Positions 24,632 to 37,261 of a DNA stretch of 64,000 bases are shown one piece after another. Where the stretch lies: assembly GCA_013398055.1 (NCBI GenBank), contig VZRS01010773.1:124001-188000 (forward strand). Direction: 5' to 3'. Each line of letters begins with the position of its first letter. Positions within the stretch are counted from its first letter, which is position 1. The DNA comes from Ifrita kowaldi. Taxonomy: Eukaryota; Chordata; Aves; Passeriformes; Cinclosomatidae. A model generated the notes under the pieces. It ran no database searches and was not told the DNA's origin. It saw only the letters and a program-made list of their open reading frames with translations. The translations under genes were made by a program, and so were the position numbers.

Positions 24632-26401
24632 TGGCTTCATTAACAAAATGAACACCAAAAAGGCCCCCAAACCTAGTAAACATTTAAAAAAACCCCAAAC
24701 AAACAAACAAACAAAACTGAAGCTGCTGAGAATTAGGAAAAAACAATGATTTACTGAAATTGCACATAGACAGGTATGTTGACTTCCACATCATAAACTT
24801 TATCTAAGCAGCATATATTTATTCTCATTTCTGTGGATGTTTTATGCTAACAACATGATATGCAGACACACTTGATAATAAGCAAGGAAAGACCTTTGAC
24901 CTAGGCCAAATGATTTATTGTTAGTGTTTTATAAAGTGAAAATATTAGTAGGCATAATTTTTGCAACATTAAGCAAAACATAATTTTTATTACTACAAAT
25001 AATTTTAATATTTTAGTCACTTTTTAAAAATTCTTTCTTTAATTGTCTTCCTACATGAGAACATTTAATTTATGCCCAGAACCCATGAGACTCAAATAAA
25101 TTAGTGACATAAAGCAACTTCCTTTGAAATCTACAGAATGGGCACTATTTCTCTCAAGGATTACACGAATTGTGACAGAAAAACATATCTGCCTTCTCAG
25201 CTTCATCTGTGATTTTTTTTCAGGGAATAATTAAAATTAAGAATCTGTTCTTTGGTAATAAATAGTTGAGAAAGATATTGAATATGTTCCTAATTACTTG
25301 TTGTATGGTATACAGTTAAATAAGTTAATTAAGTTTATATCATCATAATTTATCTGTTTCACCTGCAGCTGATAAGTTCATAGATTTATATGGTAACTGT
25401 CACTTTCTTAAGAATACCTACTGATGATTTAATAAGCAGTTTTAAACAGTTCAGCTACAGAATCTTTTTTTTATAAATATACATGTATTTGAATGTTTAA
25501 AAGAAGTATGGATCAAACTTTAGTTAATTTTATTTGATCGAATTTTTTCTCATATGAGACATGACTGCTCAATGCTTCGGCTGCATCTTAATTCTTTCAA
25601 TTATTTGCAAAATACCACATTAGGATTTCTAGAGGTTGCATAATTGGAGGCTAGTGATAAAGATTAGAAAATGTGAGAATGGGAAAGTATGTGTGTCTGG
25701 AGTAGAGGCAATTTTCTTCATAGTAGCTAGCATGGGACTGTGTTTTGTGTTTGTTCTGAAAACAGTGCTGATAACACAGGGATGTTTTTGTTACTATGGA
25801 GCAGTGCTGACACCGGGTCAAGGCTTTTCTGCTTCTCACCCCACCTTAGCAGCAAGGAGGCTAGGGATACACAAGGAGCTGGGAGGGGACATAATCAGAA
25901 CATCTGATCCAAACTGACCACAGGGAAATTCCATGCCCTATGACATCAGCGATAAAGAGCTGAGAGAGGAAGAATGAAGTGGAGGCATTTGGAGTGATGA
26001 TTATTGTCTTCCCAGGCCATCACTAAGCATAATGGAGCCCTACTTTCTTGGAGAGGACTGAACATCTGCCTGCCCATGGTTAATGATGAATGGGGTCCAT
26101 ATTTTGCTTTGTTTGCACTTGCAACTTTTGCTTTGCCAATTAAACTGTCTTTATGCATAAGGTCTCTCTCTTTTACTTTTCAGATTTTCTCCCGTATCTT
26201 GCTGTGGAAGAGGGAGCGAGCAGCTGCATGGTGCTTGGTTGCTGGCTGGGATTAAACCATGTGTCTTGGGATGATTTTATGATAATACTGTATTCCCCTA
26301 TTGTCTGCTTATTGCCCAGAAATGGGTCCCATGGCTTTAAGCTGGGTCCGAGGAAAGAGTGGGGGGGAGCCAGGAAAATTCCTCAGCGTGGTTTGTGTTC
26401 A
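24632..26401 (+). repeat. 1,770-bp duplicated block, copy 2
   Basis: Same sequence as 22,861-24,630, offset by 1,771. Unlike copy 1 it continues without break into the rest of the family B LTR, so copy 2 carries the true right-hand flank and copy 1 the true left-hand flank. Removing one copy plus the N gives one continuous, sensible locus. Confidence 0.95.
25739..26259 (+). mobile_element. Avian endogenous retrovirus solo LTR, family A (copy 2)
   Basis: Identical to the LTR at 23,968-24,488, including the ATTAAA signal at 26,139-26,144. It is most likely the same genomic element shown twice. The short frames inside (93, 70 and 83 codons on either strand) are not genes. Confidence 0.85.
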
Positions 26402-26665
26402 AGGACTCACACACACTCCCCCATATTGCTCGGCTCTGCTTGCAGCGGGAGAGAGTGGATTCCTGCTTCCAGCCAGCTGGTGAGCTGAGGCAAAAAGTTT
26501 TCCCAGGACTGTATACCGAAATCCTCCAGTAATTTCTTTATCTTCTTCTGGAACTGTTCGGCCTAGCTGTTATCTGAGAACGAGATCATCGGACCCTGTG
26601 GACCAGCAGGGAAGCTGCAGGAACACTGCATCCTAGCCTTGGACCTCAGGAGGGGCTGAGCCAGC
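26260..26665 (+). mobile_element. LTR family B, 3'-truncated diverged copy
   Basis: It begins TGTGTCTTGGG directly after the last base of LTR A and aligns with 22,015 onward through shared blocks: TTATTGCCCAGA, GTGTTCA, GAGCTGAGGCAA, TCTTCTGGAACTGTTC and GGACCTCAGGAG. Many substitutions and small indels separate the two copies. Alignment stops near 26,665, before the AATAAA/R-U5 part found in the other copy, so the right end has been deleted. The 111-codon frame from 26,153 crosses both LTRs and is not a gene. Confidence 0.75.
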
Positions 26666-29600
26666 TACAAAGGGAACTCATACTTACTGAAAAGGAAGGA
26701 AAAGTAGATGGTAATGTTAAAAAGGAGACTAGGTCAGCCTCTTTTGAGATATTCTAGATAATAAAATTATTAAACTATATTGTATATGGTTTACTGGAAG
26801 AAAATTTTGTTCCAGCATTTTTGCAGGTTGTTGCACTCTAACAGGAGGAAAGTCTCAGAATGATTCTAAGAACAAAATCCTGTTAAAATTATGAATTTAA
26901 TATTTAAATACAGCTTAATTATAGGACATGAATATTAAAATAGTTTGTGATAGTGTAATGGACAGCCAGCAGGAATTCTTGCTATATTTTACTTGTTTTC
27001 TTTCTTTATTTTGTTTACTCTTATTTATTCTATTAAAACCACATCTTTTAAAGTAGCAAATCAAATAACCACAAGCACTGTATGGAAGCCATGAAGGTGT
27101 GATGAAGGCCTCTCAGAGGGTACAGGAATATCTACTAAAGGTAGTTTTTTAAATGCTATAGTTCACAGTATCTCATCAGTTCTTCAGTTTTAAGTCAACT
27201 CATTACCACCAGATAAAGTCTATGAAGCTCTCTTGTACTCAGATCTATCAGAAAGACTGTCTAGGGATTACTAAGCAGTGACCTCATATGACATGTTATT
27301 GATTTCAAATTGAAACCTAATTCCTAACTCTACAAAAGGACTGTAGTTCAGTCTACTGCCACTGTGGTTGTAAAGAAGTGTGAGCACTGTAAATAAATTT
27401 CTTTTCTTGGTCATTACACTTGATGAGTTCAAAATTCCTTTGAACATCTTCAAGTTTGTCAGTGTCAAATTTGAAAAAGATAACTCAAGATCCCCTTTAA
27501 CTGCAAGGCAGAAGTTAAGAGAATAAATATAATATTTACTTTTTCTATGATGCGTACTCATTGCTACACTGTTATTTAGAAATAAAAAAACGAGAATTAC
27601 CCAAATTCAAATAATGTTTAAGAAGGTTATGATGCATTTAGGCTTGAAGTAGGTACAAATCAAAAATAGTTCACCGTATATTCTGTAAACATTTTTCAAT
27701 GCCTTCAAAGATTTATTTTTCTCTTTTTCTTTTAATCGTTGCAGAGTTAATCCTATGCTGAGTGTTCGTAAGTCCCTTCAGCTTCAGTAGAGTTCGAAGC
27801 TGAAGACATTCAACTGCTGTCAGGATACGCCTCTGTAAGGTCTGGTAAGCAGAGGAAGTTCTGCAGTTACAGGCATTTGATAAGGCTGAAGAAAGCTAAT
27901 GCAGAGTATGTCAGTCAAATGTCTTCCATACTAAATACATATGGAAAAGATCTCTCTACTAAAACTGTCGAATCTTTTCTCTGAATCTAAAGAAATCAAG
28001 ATTTCAACTGTAAGATCAGGATTTGTGTCATCAAAACAACTCATAAATCCAGCTACCAATATTTTGTCATCTATTATCAATCAAAATCCAGCCCAAGCCA
28101 CCTGGAAATGGAACACATAGACAGTGGTCCCTCATAATCAGGTGTCAGTGATGTTTTAAAAGACAGAAACAATAAGTGCTATACGGACTAAGAAGAGAAA
28201 AACTACATTCTCTGTAATGAATGGTTTCTAGGGATATGTTACTGAGGCAGGTGTAACATAATACAAAAAAATACAAATTAAGATAAACAATGTCGATGTG
28301 TGACTAATGCTATTCCAAACACTACTCAGTGCAAGAAAAAATACTACAACAAGCTCAAGAACAACACTAGAACAGGTAGTGAAATATCATAGCAACCTTA
28401 TCACCAGGAAAAAATAACTGAGCCAGCTGGGGACACAGTACTGGTTTCTATAAGTTGAAGGAAGTATGTAAGTAGCCTTAAACGATTCTAAGGCTTCTGG
28501 CAACAAAAATATGACTGCTAAAAAAGTATGATCTAAATATTGCTGAAATAAAATGCCTAAGAGTCCTGATTTGAACAAGCCAGGAATCTTTCCCCTACTT
28601 TGTGCAGAGTTCACCTGTCATCTGCAGTTTATTCCGAAGTGGACTGAAATTTCCTATTCTGTACCTGTTCTTATCATGAGTATCAGGTGCTGCATACTCT
28701 TATGCCTATGCTAAAATACAGATTAATTAATTCCTCTTTCTAGTGTCTCTGAATGTATATCTAGATGCTTCAGGCTTTCTTAGCAGAGAATAGGTTAGCA
28801 GATAACAGTTTAATGTCCGGAAGAGCAGTAAGAAAACAGTATTTTTGTTATCTTGGTCCAAAAAAACCTGTCTTCAAATACTGGTATACTAGACGAAGAA
28901 CCAATAAAGGTTATTTAATAATAGTTTCTCAGTACAGCAAGGCAGATAAAAGTTGATCTATACATTAGTTGTAAAATCTGTTGAGAATAAAATATGTGAC
29001 ATGAATCAAGAATTTGAATACTGATAAATACTTAAAATGTTATTCAAAGAAGATGAAATCTCAAACAAGGATCAAACCAAAAGCCACAGCAGGATTTTTT
29101 AAACTTTTTTTTCTTTTTGACCTTCTTTCAGAAAGCAGGTCTAAGGAATTTCATTCCTGATCTCACTTTCCAGTGAGAATGCAATAAAGAGCATACAATT
29201 ACATAACACTGTATTAACAAATTTAACAAAATTCTATATATACCTGTTTTATGATTGCTGACCTACTAAGTAATTTAATAATAACTAAAATTTTAATGCA
29301 TCTGCTATATTTAGCTTTTGATCAAGATAATGTCTTGTAACAGTCTTGACTCAGGAAGGCAGAGAAATTGCTCTGCAAACAACCTCTTAACTTAATCAAA
29401 GTCTCTGATAAAATTTATTTATTAACAGTAGGAACTTCTGCCACAGTTGTCATTATTAATTATCAGATCTTGTTAGATAGTCTGTGCTATCATTTGGGAC
29501 TCACCTTTGCTGATCTTACTTGTCTTGAGTGATACTTAATTCATTGATCATCCCTTGCATTGTTTAAACTTGTTCTATTTGAATCCCTTTATAATTAGTA

Positions 29601-32600
29601 TTAGAGTCTCGTCTCAGCCTCTTTTTATATTCTCTCTCAGTACATGATCTCATTAACAGTCATTATGACCAGTTTTGTTCTCAGATAACATTTTCATTCA
29701 GGCAATACATAATTTTCTAGTTTTGTTTTGGTTTTTTTTTTTAAATTTTCCTTGACGTCCTTATTCTTCTTTGACTCTGAGAACAACTGTTCTATGTGTA
29801 AAACTAATGAATGCTAATATTTTGGTCTGCAATGTTTCCCAAAGAGATCTCACAGTTGTTGACACTGATATGACTGATGTCTGAAACCAAATGTCATCCC
29901 TAATGCTGAGCTGATGACATGTGGCTTTCCCCCAAGAAAAGCACCTTTCTTCAGTATCACTCAAGTAAAGAGCTGATACTTGGAGCTGACTGATGAGTGA
30001 ATGTTTTCTTTGTTTTTTATGACCAGGATATTTCACCAATCTTCTACAAAACACAAAATCATTAGAAGTTAATTATATGCTAATCTGAAATCCTTTTCAG
30101 CATTTTCACTTTCTAGGAAAAAATTCAATAACATATCAATATTGTCATTATTTGAAGTTTTTCATAAATTTGTGTTATTAGTAAAAAACAATAGCAGCAT
30201 TTCATTTGGAATGGACTAGTAGTGTTGAAGTAAGTCAAAAATACCACTTTAGGGACAAGAACTTGAAGAAAAAATATTACTTATATTCACACAGTACAGA
30301 TTAAAAACAAAACCATGTAAAACGGCCGATTTTGGAAATCATAAGGGACCATGGCCCGGTGACTCTTTCATTCTTATTACAATAACGCATAGACTCACTG
30401 ATCTAGGTACTGGACAAATACATCAAAATGTTCTGTCTCAAAGAGTTCTGATCCAGACATTATTGATTTTGAGCATCTTTTATCCCACTTTCATCATCAT
30501 TTCCAGATTTTCACAGACTGAGTGACTAAACATCTGTATCAACTGTCTTGATACGGCAGGATGTTTTCTAGTGTTAATGTTAAACAGATGAAAGATATTA
30601 ATGCATCCTGGGCAGTGCCCAATGTTCTATAATTATCAGTAATACACTTACACATTGCAATGACATCTTCAGGTGGATATAAAGAGAATCCAAAGATTTC
30701 AGAGTGACAAATATAGGAGAAATCGTATCAATAGAGAAAAGCTAAAATCTCTCTTCCATCTACCTTTTTCATCTCCAAACGCTCACGTATCTGTGTCTCT
30801 TTAATGCTATTGCTGCTTTATTGGCTGTTGTGACCAGATAACCCAAACACCAAGTGCCCCTGGCAGTCCACTGGAGCTTTGATAGCAGTTATGACCCTCA
30901 GCTATCAGGGACTGAGTTTCCATATGGGCATATTGCTGCTCATGTCTCCTACTGCCTCAATAAAAGTTTGATTTATAACGTATTGTCTGACTACATTACT
31001 GTTTGGACCACGCCGCCTCAGATCATCTTTTTTTGGTGCTATTTCTCTCATCTGCTGTCATTGTGAATATTTTCCATTCAATTTCTTTTACGTCTCCTTT
31101 TTTTACTCAGAAAAACTGTGTTTTGCATTTCTTTCCCTTTTTTTACTGAAATAACTCACCACTTTTTGAAGTTTAGACTTTGAGTTAAGATTTTATTAAG
31201 TGGTTTTGAAATTGCAAACGTAAAAATGCAGAATCAATGAAAAGGACCAACTTATGCTGAGATGTAAAACTGAAGTAGTGTCTCTTGTGAATCACAACTA
31301 GAAAAAGAAAACAAACAACTAGATTAAAAAAACCAACAACTAAACCATTCATGAAAGGAAAAGAAATCCAATAAATAAGTCAGTCCAGGTAAAATTGAAA
31401 CAGAGAATCAGACATAAAAGAATGAAAGAGATTTTTCAGAACACTGCAATAACAGCAACCAACTTTTAAATAAAGTGCAATAGAGAACAAGTGAAAATAT
31501 TTATCCCTTCTTGACTCCCAAATTGACTGTATTTTCAAAAGAAAATAAAATATAAAACATCAAGAAAATAACATTGTAGTACACCCTAATTCAAAGTTAG
31601 TCTGAATAATCAAATTACTTTTCATCAAATTACACAAGCCAATTCAAACTTAATAAAGCACATTTCTTGTATTAGAAGAACAAATTGACTCATTCACCTT
31701 CTTTTCACAAAACTTTATGAAATAAAGTATTATTATGACCCTCCTCCCCCAAATTCTCATATAGATAGATGTTCTTCTTGTGGAAATATGCTCCAGGTCT
31801 TTCATTGAGACGACTGGCATGATGTTCACAGCAACCATATGCTTCTTGTAACTTTTACAGGCAATCAAGTCCCCATCCTTCTCTTTTCTTCTTCTTCTTC
31901 TCCTCTTTATGCAAAGAATGACATGTCCTGTTTTGCTAAATTATACCTTGTCAGCATGCTTTGTAACAGCCAAGAATGCTTGAAAAGACAGACAAAATAC
32001 ACAGGCCTACCTTTCCTTAACAGATTCAAGTCGCCTTTTTTTATTATTATCTATATACATGAAAATAGTTATGGTTATTTTAAAATTTAACTGATAATTT
32101 GGTTGAATGTATTCTTGGTACAAAACGCAGTGAAAGAACACTGACTCGAATTCTTGAGAGTTTTTTCACAGCCATTGTACAGTGCACTCAGATGTTAAAA
32201 TTTTTGTGCTTCAGTTCTAATATAATTTTTGTTATTTCTATGTAACAAAATATTTTATATTGTAAATAAAGTTATTATGTTATACTAATGCTTTCCCAGT
32301 GTTTCCAAAAAACGCTTATATAATCTACTTTGCGCCTTGCAGCAAAAAGATATTGATTTGAAACAGATGGAAAACTCCAGAAAGGCTGATTCTCAATGTT
32401 TTCTTAATTTCTGTTTGCATTAAAAATAAATATTGTTATCTTTGTGTAAATATGACAGAAAGATCAATAAGCGAATTAAAGTATGGCAGTTTCAGAGCTG
32501 GATGTCTCAATTTTGCCAGGGGATTCTGACTGGTATGCTTCACCAATATTCTGTGCTCTGTTCAGATTAATTGGACTGTAACAAAACAAAGGTAGCTTTT

Positions 32601-34298
32601 CAAAAATGGTCTGATTTTTTGATAAAAGTATCAGTCTATTTTTGGAATTTAGGGAAGACAAAATCAGGGTTAGTGTAGCTAGAAACAAGGCAATAAATGC
32701 CTCCATGCTATAGAGCTAGGAATGTGGAAGACAGAATATTTGTTTGTTTTAACTTTTAGAGTAACAGGCTTCTGATATTATCCCGTTAGCAGCCACTTCA
32801 GATAATTTAACATTTCCTGATGTTGAGAAGACATTTTAAGTGCCTTCTAAGAATAAAATGTTAAGTTTCTCTTACAGCGCTGTTTCATTTTATCAATATT
32901 TCTGTAACAAAACTTCAATTAATTGATTTTGATATTTAAACCATGCGGCTTGTCACTAGACACAGTTTCATCTATAAAAACTTTCTATTGATTTAAGATC
33001 AATCCCTGATATTTGATTTTGCTCTAATTTCAGAGTTTATTCAATCTTGTCAAATTTTGCAAGTTTGCATTTGAAAACAATGTTTCTGGATGCTGACCAT
33101 TAAAAAAACCCAAAACCTTTGTTTGAGCTATGAGCAGAAAGATATTTCTGTTCACAGAAGTTTAGCAATTTAAAAAAAAGAGGGTTTTTAAAATTTTGTT
33201 TTGAAACAGAAGCAGATTCTTAAGTTCTTTTAAAAGATAGGTACAATTCTATCAGTGAGAAGTCTCTATACTCAGTTGCCGTGGACGTCCTAGTCCTTTA
33301 GTTGCCTGCTCTGGTACTGTGTAATTGGTAATAAAAAGAGTAAGGTTACTTAGTAATAAAACCGTAAACTGTCGAAGAGCCTTAAATTTCAAAACATCGG
33401 TTCCTAGAACAAACTTGTTTCTGACTCTCAACAAAAGACCAGATGATGAGTGGATAGATGAGAAGGCAGAAAGCAAAGACCTGTGGGTGGATTTGTTAAT
33501 GAAGGAATTAAAAAATCTCCCTAGGTACTTCCAACACATTGTCAAGATTGTCAAGTATTTTCTCTCATTAATCAGTTGGTAATTCTTGGAATGTTTTTCT
33601 CACCCTGGTATAATTAGGACTTTCACCACAACTGAAGAACATTAACATCTGGGATTTTTGTGTTCTAACCTTTTAATGTCTACAAATTGTCCCCTCTCCC
33701 ATTCTCATGTTAATTTGTTTTCTGTACACTGTCTGAAATTTATTTACCTTTTCTGAAATACAGACTCCAGAGGTATTCTATCTAGATTGCCCAGCCTAAT
33801 CATATAACCAATATGCGTGACATTAGTAGATTGTGTGTGCGGGATTTCCTTTCTCTTTACATATTCATGATAGATGAAAATACTGATAATTTTGTATTTC
33901 TTAGTAGTGTGCACATACAGATCCACATAAGAAACATCCAACTGAAATCTCAATTAATTTGCCCATATAAGACAAAAATTTATTTAATTGTTTACGGAAC
34001 AAGAAGGCACAAATATTTCATTACAAGTAAAATTCTTTGAAAATTTTTGTTTCATGACACATACTAGAAAATGGTTGTGTTTTTCTCTCAACCCACTATA
34101 AGTATAATATAAATTAGATGTTGTCAAGACTTGTGCTAGACTCATGATAGTGAAACAATGAGAATTTTGTGGTCTTGCATCTTAAATTGTCTAAATTTTG
34201 CAAAATTCAAACCACATTTCATAGCTGTAATTTGTTTAGAGGAATGTTCATGCTAGTGAGAAGTCAATTCTAAATCAATCATTACCATCTCTCATAGA
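26666..34298. other. AT-rich noncoding stretch
   Basis: A 7.6-kb stretch with no supported gene. Frames of up to 97 codons occur on both strands but have no domains. A somewhat less AT-rich part at 30,780-31,070 contains an AATAAA (30,959-30,964) and is noted separately. An 85-codon plus-strand frame at 33,325-33,582 is rich in charged residues in its second half (RPDDEWIDEKAESKDLW), but an antisense frame overlaps it and I recognise no family. Confidence 0.65.
30828..31010 (+). other. Possible degraded LTR or transcript end
   Basis: This patch is less AT-rich than its surroundings and contains CTCAATAAAAGTTTGATT, a polyadenylation signal in a context like the R region of some LTRs. No second copy exists in the window, and no clean TG...CA ends were found. 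It could equally be the last exon of an unknown noncoding transcript, or chance. Confidence 0.25.
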
Positions 34299-35420
34299 AT
34301 CTTTCTGGACAAAATGTCCAGCACACAGCTGGAGAAACACATCATGTGATGGGTGAGCAGCTGGCTCACAGGTCAGGCACAAAGGGTTACAGTGAATGGG
34401 GTGACATCAGACTGGTGACCTGACACTAGGGGGGTTCCAGAGGGCTCCGTCTTAGGCCCAGTGCTCTTCATTATCTTCGTAAAGGAATTGGACACAAGAC
34501 TGAAAGGGATACTGAGCAAGTTCACAGATGATACAAGACTGGGATGAGTAATTGATTTATTTGAAGACAGGGAGGCCCTGCAGATAGACCTTGACAAATT
34601 ATAGGGCTGGGCACTCAACAACCACAAAAATTTCTACAAGGAAAAGTGCTGGATTCTGTACTGGGGATGAGACAACCCTGGATGTATGGAGAGCCTGGGG
34701 AATGAGAGGCTGGAGAGCAATGCCACAGAAAAAGACCTGGGGTTCTGGTCAATGGAAAGTTGCATACGAGTCAGCAGTGCCCTGGCAGCCAGGAGGGACA
34801 ACCCTGTCCTGGGGTGCATCAGGCACAGCATCGCCAGCCGGGCAGGGGAGCGGATTGTCCTGCTCTGCTCTGTTCTGCACTGGGGCAGCCTCACCTTGAG
34901 TGCTGGGGGCAGTTTTGGGCACCACAATATGAGAAAGATATAGAACGTCTAAAGATTACAGGGCATCTAAAGGAGACCAATGAAAATGATGAAGGGTCTT
35001 GAGTGGAAATTATATGAGGATCAGCTGAGGTCACTTGGTCTGTTCACTCTGGAGAAGAGGAGACTGAGGGGAAACATCATTGCAATCTACAACTTCCTCA
35101 TGAGGAGAAGATGAGGGGCAGGCACTGATTTCTTCTCCCTGGTGACCAGTGACAGGACCCAAGGGAAATAGCCTGAAGTTGCATAAGGAGAGGTTTAGTT
35201 TGGATATTAGAAAAAGGTTGTTCACATAGAGATAGCTGGGCACTGGAACAGGCTCCCCAGGGAAGTGGTCACAGCACCAAGCCTGACAGAGTTCAAGAAA
35301 TACTTGGACAATGCTCTCACGCATGTGATGTGACTTGGGGATGGTGCTCTGCAGGGCTAGGAGTTGGACTGGATGATCCTTTTGGGTCCTTTCCAACCTA
35401 CGATATTCTGTGATTCTGTC
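34299..35420 (+). mobile_element. CR1 LINE fragment with reverse transcriptase fossil, 3' end intact
   Basis: About 1.1 kb of CR1 from the reverse transcriptase region to the terminal repeat (ATTCTGTGATTCTGTC). The conceptual plus-strand frame from 34,431 reads GVPEGSVLGPVLFIIF, and 90 bases later in the same frame FTDDTRL, the relic of the FADD catalytic box with Ala changed to Thr. A TGA stop follows at once. At 35,037 the late ORF2 segment GLFTLEKRRLRGN is legible. The 3' part has GGACTGGATGATCCTTTTGG and TCCTTTCCAACC. The element is dead. The 84-, 97- and 121-codon antisense frames here are shadows. Confidence 0.95.
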
Positions 35421-37261
35421 AGACCTACTTGAATTTTAAATCCACCTGTGATTTCAAGCCCAAGAAAGGATGAAAATAGTTCCTTTCTCTGTAAGTTATA
35501 GTGGAAAATGCTAATGAGTTTTGAGTGAGAAGATTAGAACACACAGCTGGACTTCATGTTCACTGAGAATCTCACGCAGTAAAGTTACTACTGAGATTAT
35601 AGTAAGATTCTAAATAAGATCACATTCTTGTATGATTTCATAAAATTCTTTCTTCTTGTCTTCTGCGGTGCACATAGTCAGAAAACACATGGTTTATGTT
35701 ATATAAAACATTCAGGTGGTAATTTCTGACAGGAGTGAAGGGAAATAATGCAGAAAAACCCCAATACAGCCATGATTCTGAATCTACCAGCTCTTTCAAA
35801 ACTGTACAGATAAAAAAGCAGAGAGGTGTTGGTGCTTTCATAAAAAAGAATGTGGTACTTCATCCTGCATCGTCTAAGGATAGAGGGTTTTATTATCTAG
35901 AGAAACTTTCAGAGACTTCTCTAAGCCTAATTTGTGTTCTCAGTCTAGGTTCAGGAGGTAAAAAGCATCACTTTAAGAAAAAGTTTTAAATGTAATCCTA
36001 GAACATCTGACTTTGGAAATGTCATCTTAAGACTTTAACCTCATGACTTCGTAACTGAAAGCAGGTAGGTACTGAACTGTCACTAAGAGTGTAAATATAG
36101 GAAAGAAGGCACTAAAAATCCAGGATAAGAACTCTTGCCAACCACATGCTTTCTTGAATTATACATTAAAACAGCTTATACTATAAGAGTATCATCTTGT
36201 GAGTAGCAAGGTTGAGAAAACTGCAGAGCAAAGCACATCACTTCTGGCACCTAAGTTGCAAATGAGATGACAGTCATAAATTGATTTCAGAAAAAAAGAA
36301 CTGAAGTTGCTATCTGTTCACTAGTTAAAATTCCCCTCCACTTTAATAATCAGGATTACCTGATATTCTGAGACCTACGAGAGGTAACACCCTTTTAGAA
36401 AAGTGCATCAGGAATTTAGGCAAATCTAACATGCATAGTGAAGGTAATGATGAGTAATTAGAATATGAAGTTAAAAGTGCTTCTCTGCTTAACCTTCCTC
36501 AAAATATGAAATATTTTAATTTTCTTTGAGGTTAGTAAAGCATTGCACAAATTCAGTACCTTTTCAGTTATTCAGAGTGAGAATACTAATTAGCGCTTTC
36601 TAGGGGAAATGTGTCCAGAATCAATTTTACTCCAATACTCAATTTCAAAACAAAAGACTCCACATTCTAACAGTATTCTGAACAGACAAGGATAGTTGGA
36701 ATCATCAGTCTTCTCTTTCCTTCTCTAATGGAATTTCTCTGCCTGCGTTTTCTGTTCTGCACACACATTGCACACAAATATTATACAAAAGAAGATAATG
36801 ATTTTGAACAGAACAAAATATTATTGCACCTTATTGTTTATGAGGATTGTGGTAGACAACAAATGTTGTACATAGTTTGCAAATACAAATGATAAAAAGC
36901 TGGAAATATTTAGTGGGATGATTTTCAATACTTTGACAGAAAAGTAAGTGTTACCTCTGTGTTCAGAAATCTGGTAAAATGCATGAACAAAACTGAATAA
37001 CTCTATGCACAAATTTGTTAACCACAAAAAACTCATCTAAGATATTTTACAATATTTTGCTGATTATAAATATCTTATGCTATCATTGCTAACAGCGTAA
37101 GAGCAATTGTTTTCAAATATATTAATTTCCTTGAATTAATTGACTCTTTTTAGATAATTATATGGGATTTTAAAAATAATATTAGTCAATATAACTCAAT
37201 TAACCTCTGAATTTTTAGCTGTCCACAAGGTACATGCAAATAAAATTAACTAAAATTATCA
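35421..37261. other. AT-rich noncoding stretch between two CR1 copies
   Basis: No gene, RNA or further repeat is recognised. Frames of 67-84 codons lack recognisable features. Confidence 0.65.

Noticed and set aside
23865..26488. Pairs of identical frames (93, 83, 70 and 62 codons) looking like a duplicated gene
   Set aside because: They lie in an LTR and its flank, and are duplicated only because the block is present twice around an N.
34373..34927. Antisense frames of 84 and 97 codons and three plus-strand frames around 34.6-35.0 kb
   Set aside because: All are within the CR1 copy at 34,299-35,420, in shifted or antisense registers.
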